Shown here: positions 26,210 through 34,111 of the stretch, piece by piece
Layout of the letters: every line of letters begins with the position of its first letter
How positions within the stretch are numbered: the stretch's first letter is position 1
From: Gaiellasilicea sp963829845
Lineage (GTDB): Bacteria > Actinomycetota > Thermoleophilia > Gaiellales > Gaiellaceae
Assembly: GCA_963829845.1 (NCBI GenBank)
Contig: CAWHKD010000016.1
Coordinates: forward strand, 1 to 35,108
Reading direction: 5' to 3'
DNA length: 35,108 nt
Position numbers and translations under genes: made by a program
Notes under the pieces: generated by a model
What the model saw: the letters and a program-made list of their open reading frames with translations, nothing else
The model's database searches: none
Told to the model about the DNA's origin: nothing

Positions 26210-26992
26210 TCACGTCCGCACCAGCCGCTGCCTGAGCGCGAAGGACGCGACCGTGATCGCGACGATCCCGATCAGGAAGGCGAAGCCGAAGCCGAGGCCG
26301 AGCGCCCGCCCGTCCCAGCCGGTGATGATCAGGCTGCGGACGCACTCGATCAGATACGAGACCGGGTTGATGCTCGCGACGAAGCGGAACCAGTCGACTG
26401 CGATCAGGTCCCGGGGCGTGTTCATCGAGGAGAGGAAGAGGAAGACGAAGAGGAGCGGGAACAGGCCCTGGATCGCCTCGCCCGAGCCGGTGCGCAAGGC
26501 GAGGAAGACGCCGAGCGCGCCGAAGCTGACCGAGATCACGGCCGCGAAAAGGAAGAGCACGAGAATTCCGAGCGCGCCGGACGCGAAGTCGACGCCGATG
26601 ATCAGGCCGACCGCGACATAGAACGACGCCTGGAGCAGGCCGAGCACGACGGCGCCCGCGAGCAGGCCCGCGATCAGCGCTGTCCCGCGCATCGAGGTGA
26701 GCGAGAGCCGGTTCAGGAAGCCCGTCTGGATGTCCCTCGCGAGATCGGTGCCCGCGTTCATCGTCGAGAAGAGCGCGCCCTGGATGAACGGGACCGCAAG
26801 CGCGAACGCGACGAAGGAGTCGGTCGGGAAGCCGGGCAGGTCTGTCGACGCCTGGAGCCCGCCCGAGTTCACGAGCAGGAGCAGCATCGGGAAGATGAGC
26901 GGGAAGACGACTGCCGCCGGCTGGCGGCTCGTCCGAACGACCGACCGCCGCGCGACCGCGCCGACCTGTGCCCAGACGACCCCAGCAGTCAC
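26210..26992 (-). CDS. ABC-2 type exporter permease, first subunit
   Basis: 260 aa from GTG 26992, overlapping the ATPase stop as GTGA. It opens VWAQVGAVARRSVVRTSRQP and continues with hydrophobic segment AAVVFPLIFPMLLLLVNSGG. DLARDIQTGFLNRLSLTSM is the cytoplasmic loop that couples to the ATPase, and DWFRFVASINPVSYLIECVR is the conserved C-terminal motif of DrrB-type permeases. Works with the adjacent permease and the DrrA-like ATPase to export a lipid or hydrophobic compound; the substrate is unknown. Confidence 0.9.
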   Translation of the reverse strand: MTAGVVWAQVGAVARRSVVRTSRQPAAVVFPLIFPMLLLLVNSGGLQASTDLPGFPTDSFVAFALAVPFIQGALFSTMNAGTDLARDIQTGFLNRLSLTSMRGTALIAGLLAGAVVLGLLQASFYVAVGLIIGVDFASGALGILVLFLFAAVISVSFGALGVFLALRTGSGEAIQGLFPLLFVFLFLSSMNTPRDLIAVDWFRFVASINPVSYLIECVRSLIITGWDGRALGLGFGFAFLIGIVAITVASFALRQRLVRT

Positions 26993-27984
26993 GCCGCGGT
27001 CTCGGCCTCTTCCGGCTCGTCCTCGGCGGCGCCCTCCAGCGAGCGGCCGGTCTTCGCGAGGAAGACGTCGTCGAGCGAGGGTGCCTGGATCTCGAGATGG
27101 GCGAGAGTGAGGCCCGCGTCGTCGACGGCGCGGACGACGGCCGGCAGCCCTGCGAGCCCCTCGCGGAGCCGGATGACGACGTCGCCGGTACCGCCGTCGA
27201 GCGACTCGCCGAAGGGCGCGAGCGCGGTGACGAGCCGCTCCCGGTCGGCGTGCTCGGCCGGGATCGCGTGGACGCTCGGCAGCCCGATCTCCGCCTTGAG
27301 GGCGTGCGGCGTCCCCTCGGCGACGATGTGCCCGTGGTCGATGATCCCGACGCGGTTCGCGAGCACGTCCGCCTCCTCGAGGTACTGCGTGGTCAGGAAG
27401 ACGGTGACGCCGTCCTCGCGCGCGAGCTGCGAGACCTCGTCCCAGAGGGCGGTGCGGCTTTGGATGTCGAGCCCGGTCGTCGGCTCGTCGAGGAAGATGA
27501 TCCGCGGCCGGTGCACGAGCGCGAGCGCGAGGTCGAGGCGCCGCTTCATCCCGCCCGAGTAGCCGCCGACCTTCCGATCGGCCGCCTCGCTCAGCCCGAC
27601 GCGGTCGAGCAGCTCCTGCGCCCGCGGCCGGCGCTCGGCGCGCGAGATTCCCTGCAGCGTCGCCTGCAGGCGGAGGTGGTCACGCCCGGTCAGCATCGGG
27701 TCGAGCGCGGCCTCCTGGAGCGCGGCGCCGATCACGCTGCGCACCTTCGGGCCCTCCGAGACGACGTCGTAGCCGCCGACGCGCGCCTTCCCGGCCGTCG
27801 GCGGCAGCAGCGTCGTCAGCATCAGCACGGTGGTCGACTTGCCGGCGCCGTTCGGCCCCAGAAAGCCGTAGATCTCGCCGGGCTCGACATGCAGGTCGAT
27901 CCCGTCCACCGCGCGCGGCCCCTTCTTGAACTCCCGGACGAGACCCTCGACCTCGATGCTGTTCGCCCGCTCCACTTCTCCCAC
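26989..27984 (-). CDS. ABC exporter ATP-binding protein (DrrA-like)
   Basis: 331 aa from GTG 27984 (GEVERANSIEVEGLVREFKK). Motifs: Walker A GPNGAGKSTT, Q-loop GAALQEAALDPMLTGRDHL, signature YSGGMKRRLDLALAL, Walker B IIFLDEPTTGLD and LTTQYLEEAD as H-region (Gln in the usual His position, as in DrrA proteins). A C-terminal domain (about 230-331), including APSLDDVFLAKTGRSLEG, is typical of DrrA-type daunorubicin-resistance ATPases. First of three genes; its start lies immediately next to the apparent stop of the MarR-like gene, so regulator and exporter are probably one transcript. Confidence 0.92.
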   Translation of the reverse strand: MGEVERANSIEVEGLVREFKKGPRAVDGIDLHVEPGEIYGFLGPNGAGKSTTVLMLTTLLPPTAGKARVGGYDVVSEGPKVRSVIGAALQEAALDPMLTGRDHLRLQATLQGISRAERRPRAQELLDRVGLSEAADRKVGGYSGGMKRRLDLALALVHRPRIIFLDEPTTGLDIQSRTALWDEVSQLAREDGVTVFLTTQYLEEADVLANRVGIIDHGHIVAEGTPHALKAEIGLPSVHAIPAEHADRERLVTALAPFGESLDGGTGDVVIRLREGLAGLPAVVRAVDDAGLTLAHLEIQAPSLDDVFLAKTGRSLEGAAEDEPEEAETAA

Positions 27985-27985
27985 A

Positions 27986-28430
27986 CTACCAGCGACGCGG
28001 CATCGCCCTGAAGCACGGCTGCGCGGCGCGCGACGGCGGCCAGCGCGGAGGCGACGTCCTCGGCCGGCAACTCCAACCGCTCCTCGACGGAGCGCAGGGC
28101 TGCGACGAACGCGGGCAGCGCAGCGGACGAAGTCTTCCGCGTGCTAGGGGTGAGCGCGAGCAGTGCGGATAGGCCGTCGGCGGGATTCGCTCTCCTGCTC
28201 ACGCAGCCTCGCGCCTCGAGACGCTTGAGCGGGTACGTGAGCGTGCTCGGAGACACGCAGAGGCGACTTGCCAGGTCGGTGGGAGTCATCGGCTCGAGAC
28301 GCCGAGCTGGTTCAGAAACACGCTTCTCGAGCCGCAACGGCGTGCCGGCAAGGGATAACGCAAGCACTTGGCTGACTTTCTGGGCGGCGACGGAGAGCTC
28401 GAAGAGAACAGGTGGAGACAGACGATCCAT
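27986..28430 (-). CDS. MarR-family transcriptional regulator (C-terminal frame uncertain)
   Basis: Starts at ATG 28430 (MDRLSPPVLFELSVAAQKVS). The winged helix is clear: MTPTDLASRLCVSPSTLTYP as helix-turn-helix, LKRLEARGCVSRRANPADGL as recognition helix and wing, ALTPSTRKT after it. The frame has no stop before it enters the ABC ATPase gene. A one-base shift near 28010-28040 would give ...QPCFRAMPRRW and the TAG at 27986-27988, two bases before the ATPase start, which is the likely true end (about 148 aa). MarR proteins usually repress their own and a neighbouring exporter operon and release DNA upon binding a small phenolic-type ligand. Upstream are two 19-bp direct repeats that could be its operator. 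Confidence 0.72.
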
Positions 28431-28468
28431 TTCGGATTTGAACTATCTCTTTCGATTTCGTACTATCT
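28430..28468. repeat. Pair of 19-bp direct repeats in the marR upstream region
   Basis: TTTCGGATTTGAACTATCT (28430-28448) and TTTCGATTTCGTACTATCT (28450-28468) share 14 of 19 positions with a 20-bp period, about two helical turns. They are AT-rich in a GC-rich region and span the promoter elements of the plus-strand gene, so they are good candidates for a regulator-binding pair. Confidence 0.5.
28438..28466 (+). promoter_or_regulatory. Sigma70-type promoter for the plus-strand beta-propeller gene
   Basis: TTGAAC (28438-28443), 17 bases, TACTAT (28461-28466). Transcription would start at about the ATG at 28474, implying a leaderless mRNA. Each element lies in one of the two direct repeats. 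Confidence 0.5.
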
Positions 28469-28473
28469 TGTCG

Positions 28474-29056
28474 ATGATCGTACGCGTGCTCGCGGTCGTC
28501 ACCGCTGCCGCTCTCGCACTCGCGGCCGCTGGGACGGCCGCCGCGCCACCCGACCTGGGCGAGCCGCTGACCTCGTCGCGCGTGCCGGCGGAAGCTTCCT
28601 GGTCACCGACCGCGCGCGCGGAGCCGTGCTGCAGGTCGACGCGGCCCGGAAGACTGCGCGGCGGCTCGCACGCGTCGCGAGGCCCGCGAGCGAGCCGCCC
28701 GGCGAACGAGTCTTGTGTTTCGGAGAGAAACTCACGCTCGACGCCGCACGGGGCGCACGAAGCTGTTCGCGCGCGCAAGCGCTATATCTTGTGTTGCGCC
28801 CGCGGGGCGGCGGCGTCTATGCGAGCGAGGACGGCGAGAGCAATCGTCCGGATCGGCGCCGACGGCAGCGGACGTCTCGCGACCGGGCTCGCCGGCGTCT
28901 ACGGGATCACGCCGACCCCGGCCGGGACTCGTTCTCGCGGAGTCGTTCGCCGGTCGCGTGCTCAGGCTCGACGCGGGCACGGGGAAGCTCACAGTTCTTG
29001 CGAGCGGCCTCGGAAACACAAGCTTCACCGTTGGCGGACGGCGCCGCACTACGTGA
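28474..29056 (+). pseudogene. Broken gene for a secreted NHL/SMP-30-like beta-propeller protein
   Basis: ATG 28474 starts MIVRVLAVVTAAALALAAAG, a signal peptide, then PPDLGEPL. After that, pieces of one protein appear in different frames: AGGSFLVTDRARGAVLQVDA, FGEKLTLDAARG, IVRIGADGSGRLATGLAGVY, and LAESFAGRVLRLDAGTGKLT with VLASGLGNTSFTVGG. The repeated pattern 'G.l.v.d...g.v.rvd..tg....la.gl' is that of NHL-type propeller blades (SMP-30/gluconolactonase-like secreted proteins). At least four frame changes occur within 580 bases and only two to three of the usual six blades are present. The gene stops where the G-run stretch begins, so it is truncated or the sequence is unreliable here. Confidence 0.6.
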
Positions 29057-29168
29057 GGAATTAGTGGGGGGGTGTACGGCTGGGTGGGAGTATAAGGGTG
29101 GCGACGATCGGCCGCGGGGGGATGCATTGAGGGGGGGATGTGGTGAGTGGAGGAAGGATGAGGGGGGG
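29057..29168. other. Non-coding stretch with four long G runs, possible assembly join
   Basis: Runs of 7, 6, 7 and 7 G occur at 29066-29072, 29116-29121, 29131-29137 and 29162-29168 on the plus strand. No coding signal matches either neighbour, and both neighbouring genes lose their expected ends exactly at its borders. Could be a low-quality join or, if real, a G-quadruplex-forming region. Confidence 0.6.
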
Positions 29169-31023
29169 AGAAGACCGGCACGAGCCAGACGACGCCGAGC
29201 GGCGGCAGCGTGATCTCGGCCGACTGCGGCTGCTCGTTCCAGGGCGTCTTCTCGCTCTCGATCCCGAGGCCGTTGCCGACGTCGCTGCCGCCGTAGAAGC
29301 GGGAGTCCGTGTTCAGCACCTCGTGCCATTTCCCGGCCTTCGGCAGCCCGATCCGCCACCCCTCGCGCACGACCGGCGAGAAGTTGCAGGCGACGACGAG
29401 CCAGCGCTTGCCGCCCTCGCTCCGCCGCGCGAAAGCGAGCACGTTCTCGTTCGCGGCGTTCGGCTCCAGCCAGAGGAAGCCCTCGTGCGAGTGGTCGAGC
29501 TCCCAGAGCGCGGGCTCCTCCGCGTAGGCGGCGTTGAGGTCGCGGAACGAGCGCCGCCATTCCCGCGTGGTCGGCCTGGTCGAGCAGGTGCCAGTCGAGC
29601 GACCCCGCCGGCTCGCTCCACTCCTTCTCCTGCGCGAACTCGCCGCCCATGAAGAGGAGCTGCTTGCCCGGATGCGACCACATGTAGCCGTAGAGCGCGC
29701 GCAGGTTCGCGAAACGCTGCCAGCGGTCGCCGGGCATCTTCCCGAGCAGCGAGCCCTTCCCGTGCACGACCTCGTCGTGGGAGAGCGGCAGGACGAAGTT
29801 CTCGTTCCAGGCGTAGACCATCGAGAACGTCAGCTCGTGGTGGTGGAAGCGGCGGTGCACGGGCTCCTTCGAGACGTACTCGAGCGTGTCGTGCATCCAG
29901 CCCATGTTCCACTTGAAGCCGAAGCCGAGACCGCCGAGATACGTCGGCCGCGAGACGCCGGGCCAGGCGGTCGACTCCTCCGCGATCGTCATCACGCCGG
30001 GCTCGCGGCCGTAGACGACCTCGTTCAGCTCGCGCAGGAAGGAGACGGCCTCGAGGTCCTCGCGGCCGCCGTGGACGTTCGGCACCCACTCGCCGTGCTC
30101 GCGCGAGTAGTCGAGGTAGAGCATCGAGGCGACGGCGTCGACGCGGAGGCCGTCGGCGTGGTACTCGCGCAGCCAGAAGAGCGCGTTCGCGAGCAGGAAG
30201 TTGCGCACCTCGTTGCGGCCGAGGTTGAAGATCAGCGTGCCCCAGTCGGGATGGGCGCCGCGGCGCGGATCCTCGTGCTCGTAGAGCGCCGTCCCGTCGA
30301 AGCGGGCGAGCGCGAACTCGTCGCGCGGGAAGTGCGCGGGCACCCAGTCGAGGATGACGCCGATCCCCGCCTGGTGGAGCGCGTCCACGAGCGCGCGGAA
30401 GTCGTCCGGCTCCCCATCGTCGAGACCGGCGCGTAGAAGCCGGTCACCTGGTAGCCCCAGGAGCCCGAGAACGGGTGGTGCATCACCGGCAGGAACTCGA
30501 CGTGCGTGAAGCCGAGGTCGCCGACGTAGGCGACGAGCTGCTCGGCGAGCTCCTTCCAGCCGAGCCCGAGCCGCCACGACTCGGCATGCACCTCGTAGAT
30601 CGAGATCGGCTCCTTCAGCTGGTCGAAGCTGCGGCGCCGCTCGAGCCAGCCGTCGTCGGCCCACTCGTAGCGGGAGCGGTAGATCCGCGAGGCCGTCTTC
30701 GGCGGGATCTCGGCATGGAAGGCGAACGGGTCGGACTTCAGGCGCAGCTGCCCGTCGGCGCCGTGCACCTCGAACTTGTACGCATCGCCCTCGGACGCGT
30801 CGGGCACGATCGCGGCCCAGATCCCGGACGAGCCCTGCGGCTCGAGCGGCTGCGCGCGCCCGTCCCAGAGGTTCCAGTCGCCGACGACGGAGACGCCGCG
30901 CGCGTTCGGCGCCCAGACCGCGAACGAGACCCCCTCGTCGGTGACGTGGGCGCCGAGGCGCTCGTAGATCCGCTCGTGACGTCCCTCGCCGACGAGATGG
31001 AGGTCGAGCTCGCCAAGCTCCCC
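29169..31023 (-). CDS. glgB: 1,4-alpha-glucan branching enzyme GlgB (two frameshifts, ends uncertain)
   Basis: Coding similarity begins right at the mak stop (GELGELDLHLVGEGRHERIY); no clear start codon is in that frame, so the start is approximate. CBM48 domain: VSFAVWAPNARGVSVVGDWN. GH13 barrel: DGLRVDAVASMLYLDYSRE (nucleophile Asp), MTIAEESTAWPGVSRP (Glu), LPLSHDEVVHGKGSLLGKMP (region IV). The frame breaks near 30410 (VSTMGS to PDDFRALVDALHQ, one base missing) and near 29565 (DQADHA to EWRRSFRDLNAAY, one base extra). The C-terminal beta domain ends PPLGVVWLVPV just before the G-run stretch, so the true stop is not visible. The enzyme adds alpha-1,6 branches to glucan made by GlgE. Last gene of the operon. 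Confidence 0.88.
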
Positions 31024-31027
31024 CTCC

Positions 31028-32436
31028 TCACTGGTGCTCCAGCATGCGGAGGATCCCCGCGACCGGGATCGCGACCCAGTCGGGCCGGTTGTTGAGCTCG
31101 TAGCGGAGCTCGTAGACGGCCTTCTCGAGCTCGAAGATCGTCAGCAGTCGCTCGACCTGGTCGCGGCTGGACGGCAGCAGCGCAGGATCGGCCGAGTCCA
31201 GGTAGCCGTCGAGGAACTCGCTGCGGCAGCGGTCCTCCCAGCCGTCGGGCGGATCGACGTTCCGCCGGATCTTCGCTGCCGACGCGGCGTACGCGAACGA
31301 GCGCAGCATCCCCGCGACGTCCCTGAGTGGTGAGCGTCTTTCGGCGCCGCTCGGGGACGGAGCGCGCCGGCTCGCCCTCGAAGTCGAGCACCAGCCAATC
31401 GTCCTCGTCGGTCCAGAGCGCCTGGCCGAGGTGATAGTCGCCGTGCGTCCGGATCACGCGGCCGACGTTGCCGATGTTCGTGAGCAGGCGCAGGTGGTCG
31501 CGCACCTCCTCGCCGCGGCCCCGGACCTGCTCGAGCGCCGGGATGTCGGGAAGGGAGGTGAAGACGTGCTCGATCTCCTCGTCGATCGAGGCGGACAGGA
31601 GCCCGAGCGCCTCGTTGCTCGGATCCTCGGGCGCGAAGTGCGGGTCGCTCGGGTCGGACGCAAGGGCGTTGTGCAGCAACGCCGTCACCTCGCCGAGGCG
31701 GCGCGCGTGCTCCGGCAGCCAGTCGTGCTCGCCGCGCACGAGCGTGTCGCGCGTCAGCTCCCAGCCGTCGCCCTTGGCGGACACGAACTGCTGCACGGTC
31801 GCCAGCGTCGCCTCGAGCGGCCGGCCCTCGTACGCGATGTAGCCCTCGAGCGCCGGTGTGTGCTCGAAGGCGCGCTCGGTGAGGAAGCGGAGCACCTCGA
31901 GCTCGGGGTTCATCCCCGGCGCGATCCGGCGGTAGAACTTGAGCGCGTAGCGCTCGTCGAGCACGAGCGAGCTGTTCGACTGCTCGGCGCCCATCGGCCG
32001 CGCCGACTCGACCTCTTCGGGGAGCTCGCCGGTCGAGCGGAACACGATCGTCGCCTCGGCGGTCTGGAGCGAGGAATCTGTCCGCATCAACTCGAGTATC
32101 CGGCGGGCGAGCTCAGGGTCGGCGATCGCGTCGTAGGCGACCCAGCCCTCGGTCTCGGCGATCACGGACTCGTTCCAGCCGTCCGCCGAGGGCCGGAACC
32201 CGAGCGGGAGGTGGTAGAGGTCGTGGGTCTGGAGGCCGTAGCGCACCTCGACGATCGCGATCGCGAGGATCGGCGGCTCGCCCGGGCGTCACACCGGCGT
32301 CGAGGATGCGCGCGTCGAGCACGTCCTTCGACTTGCCTCCGAACCAGCGCTGCGACGCGATCGTGCCGAGCAGGACGAGCCCGTCGAGGAAGTGGAGGTC
32401 GCCGCTCTCGATGCGGGTCTTCAGATCACTCGTCAT
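31028..32436 (-). CDS. mak: Maltokinase (two frameshifts)
   Basis: Starts at ATG 32436, overlapping the treS stop by 11 bases (MTSDLKTRIESGDLHFLDGL). N-terminal cap: IASQRWFGGKSKDVLDARIL; frame break near 32284 (VTPG to EPPILAIAIVEVRYG, one extra G). The kinase core has YALKFYRRIAPGMNPELEVL and the catalytic THGDYHLGQALW with VLDFEGEPARS. Second break near 31327 (RRRKTLT to LRDVAGMLRSFAYA). The end is RPDWVAIPVAGILRMLEHQ and TGA 31028. About 468 residues when repaired, as usual for Mak/Pep2. ATP + maltose -> maltose-1-phosphate, the activated donor for GlgE. Each break is one extra base, so likely a sequence error rather than loss. Confidence 0.88.
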
Positions 32437-34111
32437 CGGCAGGGTCCTGAAGCTGGAACCAGAAGAAGCCGCGCGGCCCGAGCGTGAGCAGGTACGGCAG
32501 CTCGCCGATCCTGGGGAAGCGCGTGTTGCCGAGCATCTCCACCGGCACGCGGCCGTCGAACATCGAGAGATCGAGCTCGACCGCCTGCGCCGTCCGGGCG
32601 AGGTTGTGGACGCACAGAATGATGTCCTCCGAGAACGAGCGGATGTGGGCGAAGATCTTCGGGTTCTCGGGCCGGAGCACGCGGTAGTCGCCGACGCCGA
32701 AGACCGGGTGCTGCTTGCGCAGCTCGATGAAGCGGCGCAGCCAGCGCAGCAGCGAGGTCGGCAGGCGCAGCTGCGCCTCGACGTTGACCGCCTGGAACCC
32801 GTAGACCGGGTCCATCAGCGGCGGCAGGTAGAGCTGCGCGAAGTCGGCGCGGGAGAAGCCGCCGTTGCGGTCGCCGGTCCACTGCATCGGCGTGCGGACG
32901 CCGTCGCGGTCGCCGAGGTAGACGTTGTCGCCCATCGCGATCTCGTCGCCGTAGTAGAGGACCGGCGAGCCCGGGAGCGAGAAGAGGATCGCGTGCATCA
33001 GCTCGATCTCGTCGCGGCCGCCGTCGAGGAGCGGCGCGAGCCGGCGCCGGATCCCGAGGTTGAGCTTCATCCGCGGGTCCTTCGCGTACTCCTCGTACAT
33101 GTAGTCGCGCTCCTCGTCCGTGACCATCTCGAGCGTCAGCTCGTCGTGGTTGCGGAGGAAGAGCCCCCACTGGGCGTTGTCGGGGATCTCCGGCGTCCGG
33201 TCGAGGATCTCGATCATCGGCAGCGCCTCCTCCCGCCGCAGCGACATGAACATCCGCGGCATCACGGGGAAGTGAAATGCCATGTGGCACTCGTCTCCGT
33301 CCCCAAAGTATGCAACCACGTCCTCGGGCCACTGGTTCGCCTCGGCGAGCAGGACGCGGTCGGGGTAGTTGGCGTCGATCTCGGCGCGGACGCGCTTGAG
33401 GTACTCGTGCGTGCGCGGCAGGTTCTCGCAGTTCGTCCCCTCCTCCTCGTAGAGGTACGGCACCGCATCGAGCCGGAAGCCGTCGAGGCCGAGATCGAGC
33501 CAGAAGCGCAGCACCTCGATCATCGCGTCCTGCACCGCCGGGTTCTCGTAGTTGAGGTCGGGCTGGTGGCTGAAGAAGCGGTGCCAGTAGTACTGGCCGC
33601 GGACGGGGTCGTGCGTCCAGTTCGAGACCTCGGTGTCGATGAAGATGATCCGCGCGTCGCTGTACGGCTCGTCCGTGTCCGACCAGACGTAGAAGTCGCC
33701 GTAGGGCCCGTCGGGGTCATCGCGTGAGGCCTGGAACCAGGGGTGGTCGGAGGAGGTGTGGTTCATGACGAGGTCGACGATCACGCGCATCCCGCGCTCG
33801 TGCGCCGCCTCGACGAAGGTGCGGAAGTCCTCGACCGTGCCGTAGTCGGGGTTGATCCCGTAGAAGTCGGCGATGTCGTAGCCGCCGTCGCGGAGCGGCG
33901 AGGGATAGAACGGGAGCATCCAGATGCAGTCGATCCCGAGCCACTGCAGGTAGTCGAGCTTCTGCTGCAGGCCGCGGAAGTCGCCGGAGCCGTCGTCGTT
34001 GCCGTCGAAGAACGCGCGCGTGTGGATCTCGTAGAAGACGGCCGTCTTGAACCAGTTCGGGTTCGACTCGAACCAGTGAACGGGCTGCTCGTGCCGCTCG
34101 ACGTCGCTCAT
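32426..34111 (-). CDS. treS: Trehalose synthase TreS
   Basis: 561 aa from ATG 34111 (MSDVERHEQPVHWFESNPNW); the longer open frame upstream of it is only an overlap with glgE. GH13_16 barrel: DLVMNHTSSDHPWF, DGFRLDAVPYLYEEEGTNCE (nucleophile Asp), VLLAEANQWPEDV (Glu), LFLRNHDELTLEMVTDEERD (region IV), and the typical MQWTGDRNGGFSRAD. It ends RIGELPYLLTLGPRGFFWFQ. It interconverts trehalose and maltose in the cytoplasm. The start overlaps the glgE stop (ATGA) and its end overlaps mak, so maltose made here is handed to the kinase encoded next. Frame intact, unlike its neighbours. Confidence 0.95.
   Translation of the reverse strand: MSDVERHEQPVHWFESNPNWFKTAVFYEIHTRAFFDGNDDGSGDFRGLQQKLDYLQWLGIDCIWMLPFYPSPLRDGGYDIADFYGINPDYGTVEDFRTFVEAAHERGMRVIVDLVMNHTSSDHPWFQASRDDPDGPYGDFYVWSDTDEPYSDARIIFIDTEVSNWTHDPVRGQYYWHRFFSHQPDLNYENPAVQDAMIEVLRFWLDLGLDGFRLDAVPYLYEEEGTNCENLPRTHEYLKRVRAEIDANYPDRVLLAEANQWPEDVVAYFGDGDECHMAFHFPVMPRMFMSLRREEALPMIEILDRTPEIPDNAQWGLFLRNHDELTLEMVTDEERDYMYEEYAKDPRMKLNLGIRRRLAPLLDGGRDEIELMHAILFSLPGSPVLYYGDEIAMGDNVYLGDRDGVRTPMQWTGDRNGGFSRADFAQLYLPPLMDPVYGFQAVNVEAQLRLPTSLLRWLRRFIELRKQHPVFGVGDYRVLRPENPKIFAHIRSFSEDIILCVHNLARTAQAVELDLSMFDGRVPVEMLGNTRFPRIGELPYLLTLGPRGFFWFQLQDPADDE

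Noticed and set aside
29057..29168. Short peptide genes in the G-run stretch (several ATG and TGA codons)
   Set aside because: No ribosome site, no similarity to anything I know, and composition is dominated by G runs.
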